From Cyanophora paradoxa (lineage: Eukaryota; Glaucocystophyceae; Cyanophorales; Cyanophoraceae), in NCBI GenBank assembly GCA_004431415.1, contig QPMI01000157.1, positions 1 to 64,000 of the forward strand: a stretch of DNA of 64,000 nucleotides. The letters run 5' to 3'. The notes under the pieces were generated by a model, which was not told the DNA's origin, ran no database searches, and was given only the letters and a program-made list of their open reading frames with translations. The position numbers and the translations under genes are program-made. Positions 19,501 to 35,607 of the stretch are shown here, piece by piece (the stretch's first letter is position 1; each line of letters opens with the position of its first letter).

Positions 19501-22500
19501 CATCGTGCGCCCCGCCGGCGCCCCGCGCAGCTCCGGATCCCGTCGCCGCGCCCCCGGCCCGGCCCTAGGCCTGCTCAGCAGCGCCCAGGTGGTGAGCCGC
19601 ACCATCCAGGGGCAGCCCGTCGGCTTTGCCTGGACGCACCGCGTGCGCCCCGGAGCCGCGCCGGCGCCCCTCTCCCCGAGCACCGAGCGCGGCGGGGGCG
19701 CGCGCAGGGCCAGCTGCTGATGCAGGACGCGGGGAAGCTGATGGCCTTCCCGCTGCCCCTCTCGGGCCCCGCCGTGGAGGCCGCCGAGGCCGCCGCGCCC
19801 CGCTCGCCCCGCGCCGCGCGCGCCACCATCTGGCCCTGCGCCGCCGGCTCGGTGCCCGCCCCCTCACACCCCAGAGGGCTTCCCGCGCAACGCTCCGCGG
19901 GGCGCAGCGGTTCATGACGGTGGCGCCGGGGCTGGGGCCCGGCGACCCCCTCGCCTTCCTCCTCCACGACGTCTCGCGGGCCGCCCCCGGGGAGCTCGAG
20001 GCGGCGGCGGGGCCCCTCGCCCGCTTCGCCGCCCTGCGCGTCGCCCCGCGCTGGGCCCTCCGCCTCTCCGACATCGCCTCCGCCGCCAGCGGTGCCCGCC
20101 CCGCGCCGCGCCCCAGAGGGACGACGCATGCGACGGGGGCCGGGGCGGGGCGGGGGCGGGCAGTGCGGCTGCGGGAGTCGGACTGCGGCGTGCTGGCGGT
20201 GGCGGTCCCCGGCGCCCTCCACTCGCTCCTCCTGGACCTCTCCGCCGGCCTCAACGGCACCGGCACCCTCCGCCACGACACGGCGCGCAGCGCTCATAGG
20301 CACTCCATTAAAATATATCGCGACGCGACGGCGCCCCGCAGTTCGCGCCGCGGGGCCGCAACTCGTTCACGCCGACGGCGCTCGCCTTCGGGCCCCACGG
20401 CGCCGGCGTGCCGCCCTACTTTGCCATGGGTCCGCCCATCGCTGCCGCCCGGCGGCGGCTCGTCTGAGGGGGGCGGGGGCGGGGCGCGCAGGGACGTCGG
20501 AGGGGGCGGCGGCGCTGCTGGCGGTGGACGCGAGCGGGGCCGGCCCCGCGCTCGCCGCCGCCTCCGCCGCGCGCCTCCCCAACGCCCACACGTACGACGC
20601 CAGCGAGGCGCGCCCCGAGCTCCTCCCGCCCCACTCGCATCCCCGCCACCCCCGCTCACTCCCCGGGGGTGCGTGTAACTGCACAGGTGGTGAACCTTCT
20701 GGCCTTCCCCTCCCCCGACTTCCTGTACGCCGCCGACCAGGCCGGCATTGTCACGGGCGCGCCGTTCCCCCTCCTACACCCCCTTGCAGCGCGATCTGAG
20801 CGGGGGCCGCGGGGGCAGCGCACGACTCGGAGGAGCCCTTCAACCCGGGGCTCGAGGGGCTCCCCTCCCGCCTCCTCCGCCACGCCAAGCGCCTCACCGA
20901 CATGGCGCGCGCGTACCCCCTCCCCCCTTCCCCCTCCCCTTCCCCCCCTCCTCCCCCCTCCCCCCAGCTGAACGCGTCGGGTCGGGCAGGCGGCGGATGC
21001 GGCGGGGGACTTCTTGGCGACGGCCGGCTCGGACGGGGCGGTCGGCCTCTGGCGCACGCGCGAGGCGTCGCGCGCGGGGCCGGCCCCCGCCGAGGGCCGC
21101 CGCTTCTTCCTCACCCTCGGGGAGCCCCTCCTCCTCCTCCACAAGTTCGATGCCGAGGCGCGCCCCCTCCGCATCCTGCTCCACAGCCTTTATCATTTTC
21201 TCTTCGCTGCTCGTTCCTCACGGGGCGGGGGCGCGGCAGCTGCGGGGGGCGGCGTCGGTCTTCTTCGCGCGGGAGGACGCGTGGCTCGTCGCGACGGCCA
21301 ACGAGGCGGCGCACGCTTTCGACATGGCCGCCGCCCGCGCCACCTTCGTCCGCCCCGCCGCCCCGCCGCCCCGGCCCCCGCCGCCCCGCCGCCCCGCCGC
21401 CCCGCCCTCTCCGCACGCCTCGCCTGATGGAGGGCGGGGGCGGGCAGGAGCGGGAGGGGACGAACCTGCTGCAGGCCCCCGCCTTCGCGCTGGGGGAGGC
21501 CTGCGCCCCCGGGGCCCTCCGCTGGCTCGCCCCGCACCCCGCACCCTCCCTCGGCGTCCTTGCCACCTGGCCCGCCCCGCCCCGCCCGCCCCGCCCCGCC
21601 CCGCCCCGCCCCGCCCGCCCGCCCCGCCCGCCCCGCCCGAGCGCGAGCGCGCGCCGCTTCGGAGTCTCACGCGCGCGGCCGCCGGCGCAGGTGCGCCTCG
21701 GCCGGCTCGACCTCCGGGGTCTCGCTCTTCGCCCTGCCGCCGCCGGGCTCGCCGGCCGCCCTCGCCGCCGCGGCAGCCGGGGCGCTGCGGCCGGCGGCGA
21801 CGCTGGGGGCGGGGGACGGCGCGGGGACCCCTCCGTCGAGTCCGTCTGCTTCCTCCGCAACGGCCGCGCCCTCCTCGTGGGCCGTGCGCGCGCCCCCCTC
21901 CCCGCCCGCACCGCGCCTCCCACGCGCACCGCGCAGCGCTCCTGTTCGAGCTGGAGGGGCGAGCGGGCTGCCGGCCTCGGGGGCCCCCGCCCCCGCGCTG
22001 GACCTGCGGGCGGCGTACGCGGCGGCGGCGGGGCGGCTCGGCCTGCCGCCCCTCGCCCCGCCCTTCCTCGGCTCCGCCGCCTCCCCCGACGGCCGCCTCC
22101 TCTCCCTCGCCGACTCCGAGGCCCGCCCGCGCCCCCGCCCCGTCCTTCTCTCGGAGTCCGCGCCTTCTGAGGGGCGGGGCGCAGGGGACGCTGGCGGTGT
22201 TCCGGGTGGAGGCGGGGGCGGCGGGCGGGGCGGCGCTGGTCCTGCGCGTGCCCCAGCTCGATGCCTTCTACCGCTCCCCCGCCGTCCTCGCCGCCTTCTC
22301 CGCGGGCCTCCTCGCCGTGCACGCCCCGCCGCTGCGCGCCGCCGCCGACGGCGCCGCCCTCTTCCTCTGGCGCACAGGCTCCCTCCTCAACGCCACCGGC
22401 CCGCCCGCCCCCGCCCCCTCCTGCCCGCCCCCTGCCGCTGAGGGCGAGGGGGCGGGCAGGGCTTCTGACGGAGCCCGAGCTGACGATGCGGCGGCGGCCC

Positions 22501-23343
22501 GAGTGCCCCGCCGTCAAGGCCGCCGCCTTCAGCCCCGACGGCAGGGCGCGCCCCGCCGCCTCGGCGCTAGCTGCCGGCTGACAGGGTCCCGGCGCGCCGC
22601 AGTGGCTGGTGACGGACGACGCGGCGGGGCGCCCGTGCCTCTTCCTCGCCGCCCCGGCGGGCGCCCCGGACGGCTGGCCCGTGTGGAGCTCGGCGGCCGT
22701 CGGGCACCTCTCCTGGGGCTCCCAGTTCGCCAAGTTCAGCCCGGACTCCCGCCACGTCCTCATCGAGTGCGCATGCGCGCCCTCCCGCCCCTCCCCCGCC
22801 CCCTCTGCTTTGCGCCCTTTTCATCAAGCTTCCTGTGCTTGAATGAAGATCTCACGCTTCCTCCCTCGAACTGATCGCTACCCCTCGAGCTGATCGCGCG
22901 CACACCGCGGGGCCGGGCGCAGGTCGGTGGTGGTGGCCGGGGCGATGCGCTTCGTGCTCGACTCCGCGGGCTCCCCCGTCGAGGAGCCCTGGCTCTACTA
23001 CACCGCCCCCGACGTCCGCGGCGGGGCCCACAGCGCCGACGGCGCCGCCGTCGCCGTGCTCTCGGCGCGGGACCGGACGCTGCGGGTGCACGCGACCGGG
23101 GTGGCGGCGCTGGCGCGGCGCGCGTGCGCGATGACGCGGCGGCCCGTCGCCGACGCCGACCTCGAGGCCCTCTCCGTCGCCGTGCGCCCCGCCCGCCCCG
23201 CGCCGCCTCTCGGGCCGGGCCCTGACCGCCGGCCGCCCGTCGGGCAGGGCACCGGGGCCGGCGACCTGGACGAGGGGCCCTCGAGCGCGAGCGCGACCTC
23301 TGCAGCGTGCCCCGTGGGGCCCTGGATCGACTCCGTCCCCTAG
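16568..23343 (+). CDS. TIR-domain protein with membrane segment and WD40-like repeats
   Basis: Multi-exon gene, ATG 16568, stop TAG 23341-23343. Exons at the TIR domain, phase-checked: 16568-17044, 17124-17204, 17271-17339, 17624-17662, 17736-17822, 17917-18035, then from 18131. They give AFLSYSR, FAERLVEALRG, WADWQDIPAT, IRRGIQVSENVIFLLTP, WTASAECRREL and KRLVPVLHAP, a complete TIR fold. The Glu of CRREL (17654-17656) fits the catalytic Glu of NAD-cleaving TIRs. Next comes the helical stretch FEAGAAKLAAALLADAAYVR and a hydrophobic Ala/Leu segment (about 18310-18400), where the frame shifts by one base. WD40-type exons follow (FLATAGSDGAVGLWRT near 21016, FSPDGRA, FSPDSRHVLIE). The tail LARRACAMTRRPVADADLE is typical of bacterial TIR-WD40 proteins. 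Two introns have GC-AG ends. A membrane-linked sensor is likely. Confidence 0.82.
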
Positions 23344-23944
23344 CGCTCGATAGTATAGCTAGCTAGCACGATGAGAAGTTTTGAAGCTTGAACAGATCAC
23401 GCGTATACGTACGCATTGCGCATATACATGTATCGCCCATGCCGGCCCGGCGCCGGGGCCGTGGCCCGCGGCCATGGCCATGATATAATTATATAAGTAT
23501 ACGATGGATCCTCGGATCGCGAGGCACTGAGTCCTGAGGGGTTCATGATCATGATTCAAAATTAAAGCGCTGCAGCTGGCACTGCGCGGCATGTACATGT
23601 TTCGATCCATCTTGGTATCGACGCGTACGGGCGCATGTGATCATGTGATCGTGACCTCGACTGATTGTTTCTCGATAACAGAAATTCGATATCAAATATG
23701 CAAGAGCGCCAAAATCTGCGACGTTACCTGAAAACTATAATACGGCGCGCGCACGGTTAACGAGACCTACAGCTAACGAGTGCGTGGGGGTTCGAGGACG
23801 CAACGGGCTCGACCGCGAGAAAGGCCCCGTCGCTCGGGGAGCGTCCTCAGCAGCCGCTGCAAGTTTTAAAGTTTCGAGAAGGGCGCGCGGGGGCGCACGT
23901 GGGCAGCGGTCCCCGCCCGCCGCCGCGCCGCGCCGCGGCGTCGT
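23344..23944. other. Intergenic region
   Basis: Lower-GC spacer between convergent genes. It holds palindromic TAGCTAGCTAGC-type sequence near 23352-23370 and an AT-rich patch near 23480-23510. No gene seen. Confidence 0.5.
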
Positions 23945-25326
23945 TTAGATGCGCTGCGGGCCCGGGGCCGCCATCGGGTTCGCGCCGTAGGGCTGGGCGG
24001 GGTACCTGCGAGACTTCAGCGAGCGGCGAAAATCACAGCGCTTGGCTCCCAAGGGCGGAGGGCGCACCCTTGCGGGTAGCCGGCCGCAGGGCCGGCCGGG
24101 GGGTAGCCGGCGGGGTAGCCGGCCGGGGGGTAGCCGGCGGGCTGGCCGTACATGGGCTGACGGGGGTGCCTGTCAGGCCGGGCGGAGGGGGCGCGGGGCG
24201 GGGCGGGGCGGGGGAGGGGGGACCTGGGGGGGCGGGGGCGCCATGGAGACGGGCTGGCCCATGGGGACGGCGACGGCCGGCTGGGCGACCATGGGGGCCA
24301 TCACCACCGCCACCGGCTGCTTCAGCGGCGGCCTGCCCCGCCCGGCCCGCCGGCGTCAGACGAGAAGAGCGGGGCTGCCGGGGCGCGTCGAGCGAGAAGA
24401 GGAGGGAAAAGGGGGCACCGCTTGCCCTCGCGCACGGCGAGCTCCGTGCCGTGCTGCGCTTGCACTGGAGGGGGGTCAGAGACGAACCCTCGCCTCGCCT
24501 CACTGGGGAGGGCGCTCACTGCAGGCTTGCACGGCGCAGTACTGGAGGTCCGCCGCGCACGAGATGAGCTGCGCCACGCTGCGCGGCGGGGCGCGTCGGG
24601 CTCCGGGGCGGGGCGCGCGGGGCTCCGGGCCGGCCCGCACCTGCCGTCGACGAAGATGGAGACGATGCAGGCGACCCACGAGCAGATGCACGACGTCCAC
24701 AGGATGCAGTTGCTGCGCCCCGGCGCCCCCCCGGGCGCCGGAGTCACGAGGGGGCCGGCGGGGGCGTGCGAGCGCGCGCGCGTTCGGGGGGAGGGACGGC
24801 GCACTCGCAGGGCGTGCTGCGCGCGGGGCGGGCGTCAACGAGAGACGGCGGGGAGGGCGGGGCGGCGGGCGCGCACTTCTGGAGCATGTACTTGCCCTGG
24901 ATGAGGAGGCGGTTGCCGGAGACGGCGCAGCTGAAGCAGCACGCGACCTCGCACGCCAGGCAGCACTCCGGGCACGACTTCGTGCAGCTGTGGCAGTCCC
25001 CGCAGCTGCCCCCGCCCCCGCCCCGGCTCGCCCTGCCGCCGCCGCCGCGCGGGGGAGGGCGCGCACCAGGCACAAAGGCCGGCGCAGCATCGGTAGTTGT
25101 TCATGTTTCCTGCGAGCCGAGGGCGTGGTGAGTGAGGGAAGTGCTCGCGGGACTGCCCAGCCGCACAGCAGCCAGGCAGACTCTGAGAGTGAGCACGGAC
25201 CGTCGAGGGCGCGGACACGATGGTCGTAGGCCGCGCAGCACGGGCAGAAGCACGCGAAGCAGCTGCGCGCCGGGCCGTCAGCAGAGGCGGCGCGGACGGT
25301 TGGAGCCCCCCGGCGTCTTCCTCCAC
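23945..25326 (-). CDS. Cys-rich PLAC8-like family protein
   Basis: Minus-strand exons give CFACFCPCCAAYDHRVRALDG joined to NMNNYRCCAGLCA, then SCGDCHSCTKSCPECCLACE and VACCFSCAVSGN, then SNCILWTSCICSWVACIVS, then VAQLISCAADLQYCAVQAC. This order of Cys clusters matches the conserved eukaryotic PLAC8-related family seen in plants and oomycetes, whose biochemical role is not firmly known. The C-terminus is Pro/Gly/Tyr-rich with PAGYPPAGYP-type repeats (24065-24160). The last exon (GYPAQPYGANPMAAPGPQRI) follows a GTGCGC...CTCGCAG intron and ends at TAA 23945-23947. The start is unresolved: the first visible exon ends ...EEDAGGLQ and no clear ATG precedes it. Confidence 0.65.
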
Positions 25327-25459
25327 AAGGCGCGGGCCGGGAGCGCGCGCGGTGATAGGAGATGATTGGAGCGCGTAAGATAGCTAACGCCTCATAAGAT
25401 AGTGCGTGGAGCGGCGAGGGTCCCGAGGCCCCGGAGCGTCGCTCATGCGAAGGGATCAA

Positions 25460-26028
25460 AAAGTAACGCCGGCGTTAAACATGCGGGGCGTGATAGGACC
25501 GCGCCGCTGGGAGGCAGGCTATCGGAAGGTGAGATCGATTGTAATCTAAATCATCTCATGCGTTCGGGCTCGTCGTCGCACGCACCACTCGCCCGGGACG
25601 GTCGTGCACGTGTCTATGGCGGGAGGGCGGGAAGCGGTTCAGCGATTTCCAATACGCTGAACGAACCGGGGCACATCCAAAGAAAAGCACCGCACCGCAC
25701 ATGTCAACCTGCCTGAGAGGGAGTCAGCAAAAACCGGACTCGGAGGGCGGCGGCAGGCGGCTGGGCCTTAGCGAACCACTCATTCCTGAAAACGTTCTGG
25801 AGAACATCGGCACGGGTCAGGCGGCGAAGGCGGAACCTCGGACGGAGCGACGGAAGGCGTTACCTTATCTGCGCGTCGGGCGGCGTCAGGGAGCGCACAG
25901 AGGGTCAGCAGAGCGGATAGCCGAACGCCGGCCAGCGCACCTCGCTTGACCGGCGGCATTTTCGGTTATTCCACGTTTTGGGGGGAAGAGATAGCTGGGG
26001 GGTAGAGGAGGAAGAGAAAGAGATACTC
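25460..26028. other. Divergent intergenic region
   Basis: Lies between the minus-strand Cys-rich gene and the plus-strand synthetase gene, so it probably holds both promoters. Moderate GC; no convincing gene of its own. Confidence 0.4.
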
Positions 26029-30399
<4,371 letters not shown>

Positions 30400-30837
30400 G
30401 TTGCTTGTTCTCGTTGTGAGCCCCTGTATACGTAGGTCCGTGTCTTCTCCCACTTTTTGCAGAATGCACAGTGCTAGCCTTTCCCACAGCCTGATCATGA
30501 CAGCTGCATGGCACATGCTTGCACTTGCTACATCATATGCATCAATATTTAATATTGCACATATGCACACATGCATGTTCGAAGCTGCGCATGCAGCTGC
30601 AGCCACGAACATGTATTCGACCAAGCTGAAGCTCAAGTGATCTAGCTAGCCATATGCATAGGCCTCGCGTACATATGCATGTGCCGCACTGCGGCAGTTC
30701 GTATTCAGTACTAGTAAATCACATGTACATGTACATGTACACTAATAAGGCACATATTCGAAAGAATGCATATATATACTTGGATGCACGCACAGAGACG
30801 ATGTTCGTAACATAGATCGAAATCAAGCTTAACCTAA
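30400..30837. other. Intergenic, IleRS 3' flank
   Basis: Lower-GC sequence with ATGTACATGTACATGTAC near 30721-30740 and other palindromic CATATGCAT motifs. No gene seen. Confidence 0.5.
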
Positions 30838-31514
30838 CTAATGGACGGCATTGCTGCTGCTGCTGCTTCTTTTCGTAGATCCTCCGCTGCATTGAGCAGT
30901 GTGGAGGACGCAGAGAGAAGGTGCTGCGAGCATCATCAGATCGCCAAACACGGCAAAGAACGGAGGATGAAGAAGACGCGCCTTTCGCTTCAACGCTAAT
31001 CTTACACCAAGATCACGGGCCTGTAATTCTTCTGGTGGAGCTTGCTGGAAGACGTGGTGAAGCGTTAGATGCTCGCCGCCAAGTAGCATCGACAAGAGCG
31101 ACAGCATAAACTCGAGCTCAACGCGCGCATGCCTGCAAGGCGGGGACATCAGACGCGTGCCATAGAGCGAATGAGGGCGACGCTTACGTCAATTCCTCGA
31201 GGGGTCCTGTCCACGGGAAGGTCTGCTTCAGTGGGTCGACGGGTGGCACGTCGGAGGCGCTCTGCAATCCACTCTGTCGCGCTAGGTCGAGCGCTGCGTA
31301 ATCGATCTTCCGAAGTTGTGCGGACAGATCTTCTTCGGCTGCATGCTCTCTGCACGGCGCCTGAGAAGCAGCAAGCCGCGACGGGACAAGCGCCTACGCA
31401 CGGCGCGAGCGTCTCAGTCTCTCCTTCGTAGCAGAGAATCTCGCGCTCAATGCGCGGCTGCATGATCAGAAGCGGAGGACGCCGCGCGGCGTCCTCCTCC
31501 ATCGGCGCCGACAT
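30838..31514 (-). CDS. Small hypothetical protein, three or more exons
   Basis: Exon 1 from ATG 31514 encodes MSAPMEEDAARRPPLLIMQ, then ILCYEGETETLAPCV. A second exon near 31180-31340 reads LSAQLRKIDYAALDLARQ through FPWTGPLEELT and ends at a GTAAGC donor. After an intron ending CCTTGCAG, the third segment reads VELEFMLSLLSMLLGGEHL and QQAPPEELQARDL. The frame then stays open to TAG at 30838. The IDY...LDLARQ pattern and Leu-rich helices vaguely recall Mediator subunit 17, but I would not assign it. Introns here are less C-rich than elsewhere. Confidence 0.5.
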
Positions 31515-32055
31515 TCAAGATTGATGTGACTCCGGGGTCGCCGAACTTCACAGGCTGCTCTTGTTCGAATTGCTGATGTTGATGCGTAGTACTAGTGAGC
31601 TTGCAAATGGCCTTTTGATCTGCTTGCTCTGCCAGCTATGTGCGCAAGCATATACCCCCCCGGCCCGAATCTCGAGACCCCGGCCCAACCTCTCCCCCCC
31701 CCAAAAAATTAATACTGGGCCCCCATGCCAAGGCATCAGCCTCCCTCAAGCTTTCAGCATTCCATGCTCTTTGATTCACCCTTCAGCAAAGATTCCTACG
31801 TGTGCAAGCACTTTAGCAGCTTCGAATTGCAAGGATGTGGAACCATGGCCAAAAAGAATTGCAAAGTTTTAAGCCTAAGGAATACTGCTTGATCACGAGA
31901 ATGAGAAGTGTATACGTATACATGGCGATGGACTGTCCCTTTCGAGGGAGCGGATTTTGCAAGACTGTACAGCAGCTGAAATGGTTGAAAAGTCAAAACT
32001 AGGTAATGGTCTTGATGAAACGAAGTCGAAGGGCCACAGCCATGTGGGCCGGTAT
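31515..32055. other. Intergenic region
   Basis: Moderate-GC spacer with a run of C/A (CTCCCCCCCCCAAAAAATT near 31690). No coding segment could be supported. Confidence 0.45.
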
Positions 32056-33042
32056 TCAACGCGAGGCCTCGAAATCGACCGCGGCCATCTGCAGAATAAA
32101 TGAGGCAATGCAAACGAGACATGCGGACCAAGCGGCAAGGGACACGCGCACTGTATTCACAAGCGAGGGGAAGCCAAACTTGGCGACGAGCTGGGCCAGG
32201 AGGTTTGACGGCACGCAGCCAGTCGAAGTCGCGTCACACTTCATTCCTGCCCGAGCTCGTCGTTGGCGGGAGGCCGGCTGGCGGTGGGAAGGGATCGCAC
32301 CCTCGGGGCAGCAGTGGTTCTTGTCTGCACAGCACTCCGCCTTGGGCGACGGGCAGCAGCTGTAGGGAGTACGTGTGACTGCACCATTCAGCCCCGAGCT
32401 ACAGGAGCCGGCCAGCACGCACCCATACTTCTCCTTGGGCTCTGGGGCCGGCTTGGCGCCGGGCGACGGCTTGGGCTCGGGCGCCAGCGGGCAGCACGTT
32501 GACCCCTGTGCAATTCATGAGTTATGCAGCCGTATGTTAATTCGTGATAAAATCAGACCTCCGGGCAAATCGTGCGCTTGTCTGAGACGCCGCGTCAGCA
32601 GCACCAGCGCATTGCGGGGGGCGACGGGGCGATGCTGCACCAGGGCACTCGATCGTAGGCGTGGCAGCGAACTTGACCATGGCACTCATCTCCACGTTCG
32701 CACCCGGAAGCAGGCAGGAGCTTGCGGTCGATCCGCACTGGTAGCCGTTCGGACAGCAGTGCCTGCATAGCGCGTCAGGGGCGGCCAAGCGATCTGAATC
32801 ACAGATCATAGAGCGGACAGGTGATCTGGGCAGCAGATCGCATCTGGCGCGGGGCAGCATCCAAACGTCCCCTTCTTCTCGAGCTCGCAGCACGTCGTCT
32901 GATCGGGGCACGCGGACTTCTCTGCTCCAAGTCAGCGACGAAACCAGGGGTCAAAACGACGCGCACGGTCGGGGCAGACGACGAACGCGGAGGCAACCGA
33001 GGCGATCAAGAGCGCTCCTACGAGCAACCAGCAGCGAGACAT
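32056..33042 (-). CDS. Secreted granulin-domain protein
   Basis: Exon 1 (32967-33042) encodes a signal peptide, [19 protein letters not shown]. Exon 2 (32819-32921) and the exon starting at 32762 join in phase to give a granulin module: [14 protein letters not shown], then [19 protein letters not shown], then PNGYQC. A Pro/Lys linker ([16 protein letters not shown]) follows, then a second module: [20 protein letters not shown] joined over an intron to [12 protein letters not shown]. The repeated CC pairs are diagnostic of granulins, small disulfide-stacked folds found as secreted growth factors in animals and as tails of plant papain-type proteases. No protease domain is seen here. A hydrophobic stretch near the C-terminus ([15 protein letters not shown]) may be a membrane anchor. 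Stop TGA 32056-32058. Confidence 0.82.
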
Positions 33043-33211
33043 CTTGAAGCGGTTGCGCGCCTGCGACCCCTCGACTCGCTTTTGACGCACTACCCCCCCA
33101 AGTCGCTGGCGGCTGTCCGCGTGTGTGCAGGCCGCTTGCAACACCCCTAGCGACGCGTGCATAGAGAGTTCAGCTTGTCTTGGAGCGGCTAGTTTCCTCA
33201 CAGCGGCGGCG

Positions 33212-35299
33212 ATGGCCGGGATTCGAGTCCAGCCGACGAGGGTGTCGCAGCCCCAGCCGAACCCGGACGATGTCGTCGTGTGCTTTGATATCAGCAAGCG
33301 CGAGACACATCACCCTGCCCAGGGGTTCAAGCAGATGTGCAGGAAGCTGAAGTTCAAAATAACAACGTGAGCTCGCCCACGCCCGCGAACGGCTGCCGCG
33401 CGGTTGCGCTATCAGCATTCACTAGCTTAGTTGGTCTTCTGTCGATAGCTACGGCGCCTGTGCGTAGCTGGTCGCTAGCTGACCTATTTTCACTTGCTCG
33501 CAGGAACAAGGATGAGATCACCCCCAAGGTGCTGAGCGGCGTGCATCTCTTCGTCATGGGTGGACCTACCGATCAGATCTCATCAAAAGAGGCGCGCTCC
33601 GCTCCCGGCGCGCTGCAGCGGACTTCCGCGACCTCCGTAGCTAACACGCTCAGCGCAGTTCGAGACGCTCAAGGGCTACCTGAACATGGGAGGCAGCGTG
33701 CTCTTGTTCCTGGGCGAGGGAGGCGAGGGGAAGTTCGGCACGAATGTCAACTTCTTGCTCGAAGAGTATGGCATCATGGTGAACAACGACGCGGTGATCC
33801 GGACAGTGTACTACAAGTACCTGCATCCGAAGGTTCCTCCGCACACGCGCAGCGCGCGCCCGGCCCCTCGGCAGCGACTCACGGACCCCGCGCGAGCAGG
33901 AGGTCTTCATCAACGACGGCGTCGTGAACCGCGCCATTACGAAGGCGGTGAACAACGTGCACGGGAAGACGTTGGAAAGATCGGGCAGCATGCGTGTCGG
34001 GTTCGCGCGCTCTGCCGCGTCGCCGCTCACGTTTCCTTCCTCACGCCCCTCGTTCCTTCTGGCAGGTCCGCCGGCGCCTCCAAACCGTCCGCAGAGAACG
34101 TCCTCAACGATGATATCAAAGGGTTAGCACGCGCGAAAGGTGTTGCCACGCGCGGGCTCACCGCTGACCCGCGGGTCCGCTCAGGGGCGTCACGTTCGTT
34201 TACCCCTACGGGGCGACCCTGTCCGTCCAGAAGCCCGCCATCCCCATCCTGGCCACCGGCCAGATGTCGTACCCCCTCAACCGTCCCATAGCAGCCGTCT
34301 CCTCGAACAAGGCTCGCCCCCGCCGGCGCCGCCCCCGCCGGCGCCGCCTGCCTGAGCGTCGCGCAGCAAACGGGCAAGGGCCGCCTACTGGTGCTGGGCT
34401 CCGTTCGCATGTTCGACGACCAGTTCCTGGAGCTCGAGGAGAACTCGAAGCTCATGGTGCGGCCCCTTCTCCTCCGAGACCGGCCGCACCCGCCCAGCCG
34501 CCGCTTCCCTCCGCGCCCCGCCGAGCCGGCCCCGCCCCGCCCCGCAGGACGTTCTCTTCCGCTGGCTCCTCGGCTCCGACGGCATCGAAATGAACTCTGT
34601 GGTGCGAGCGAAGGCGGAGCGAGCGCCGGGCGGGGCGGGGCGGGGCGCAGCCGGCCCCGCGGGGCGGCGGGGGCTGAGGGGTGCGGGGCGGGGCGCAGGA
34701 CGCGGACGACCCGGACATCAACGAGTACCACCACGTGCCGGACACGGGGGCGCTGGCGGAGCGGCTGCGGTGCTGCCTGCAGGAGAGCGAGGAGCTGCCG
34801 CGGGACTTCACGACGCTGTACGACGAGAAGCTCTTCAAGTTCGACACGAGCCTCATCCCGGAGGCCGTCACCCTCTACGAGCGCCTCGGCGTCAAGCACG
34901 AGCCCCTCACCCTCATCCCGCCCCAGTTCGAGACGCCCCTCCCGGCCCTCCAGCCGGCCGTCTTCCCCCCGGCGCTGCGCGAGCCGCCCCCGCCGGCCCT
35001 CGACCTCTTCGACCTCGACGAGCACTTCGCGAGCGAGAAGTCCCGCATGGCCACCCTCTCCAACAAATGTGCCCCAGGGCCCCACCCCCCCGCTCCCGCT
35101 ATCTGGCGCTTGCTGAGATCTTCCGCCCGCGGCAGGCACGGAGGCGGACCTGGAGTACTACATCCGGGAGAGCGGGGAGATCCTGGGGGTGACGCACAAG
35201 CTGGCGGCGAACAGGCGGGAGGCGAAGCACATCCTCGAGTACGTCTTCACGCAGCTCGTCCAGTGGAAGAAGCTCAACCAGGACCAGGCCCTCGAATAG
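33212..35299 (+). CDS. IFT52: Intraflagellar transport protein IFT52
   Basis: Core subunit of IFT complex B, needed to build cilia and flagella. ATG 33212, stop TAG 35297-35299, about nine exons. The N-terminal GIFT domain is seen as VVVCFDISKRETHHPAQGF, FETLKGYLNMGGSVLLFLGE, NVNFLLEEYGIMVNNDAVIR and VTFVYPYGATLSVQKPAIPI, then PLNRPIAA. The middle has VLGSVRMFDDQFLELEENSK and DADDPDINEYHHVP. The C-terminal half has LQESEELPRDFTTLYDEK, then LIPPQFETPLPALQPAVFPP, then LFDLDEHFASEKSRMA, ending GVTHKLAANRREAKHILEYV and KKLNQDQ. All are hallmark IFT52 segments in the right order. The introns are C-rich with GTGCG-type donors. It shows that the organism is, or can be, flagellated. Confidence 0.95.
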
Positions 35300-35607
35300 C
35301 ACCCCCGGCCCCCCGGGGGCCCCCGCCCTCTCTCCTTTCCACCCGCCCGCCTCCCCCCGCCCCCGCTTCCACCTCCGCCGCGCCCCTTCCCAGCGCTCTC
35401 CCCCGACCTCGCCCGCCCACGCGCCCCCTGTCCATCCCTCCGTCCTTCCCGCGTTTCTGTACATGCGTAGGAGCCATCGACATCGCGCGGCGCCCCCGGA
35501 ACGGGGCGGGCGGGGCCTAGAACGGAGCGGGCGTCTGCGGCCTGGCCTCGACGCGCGCTCCAGCGGCGCCGGGGGAGAGGGCGCGGGAAGGGGGCGGGCG
35601 GGGGGCC

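Noticed and set aside
21111-22763. 550-residue minus-strand ORF
   Set aside because: Arg/Gly/Ala-rich shadow of the plus-strand TIR-WD40 gene; no recognisable domain.
20748-22874. 708-residue plus-strand ORF
   Set aside because: Pro/Arg/Ala low-complexity reading through C-rich introns. The WD40-like exons of the TIR gene lie in varying frames inside it.
30838-31514. Mediator subunit 17
   Set aside because: Only a vague resemblance of an IDY...LDLARQ segment; not enough to name the gene.
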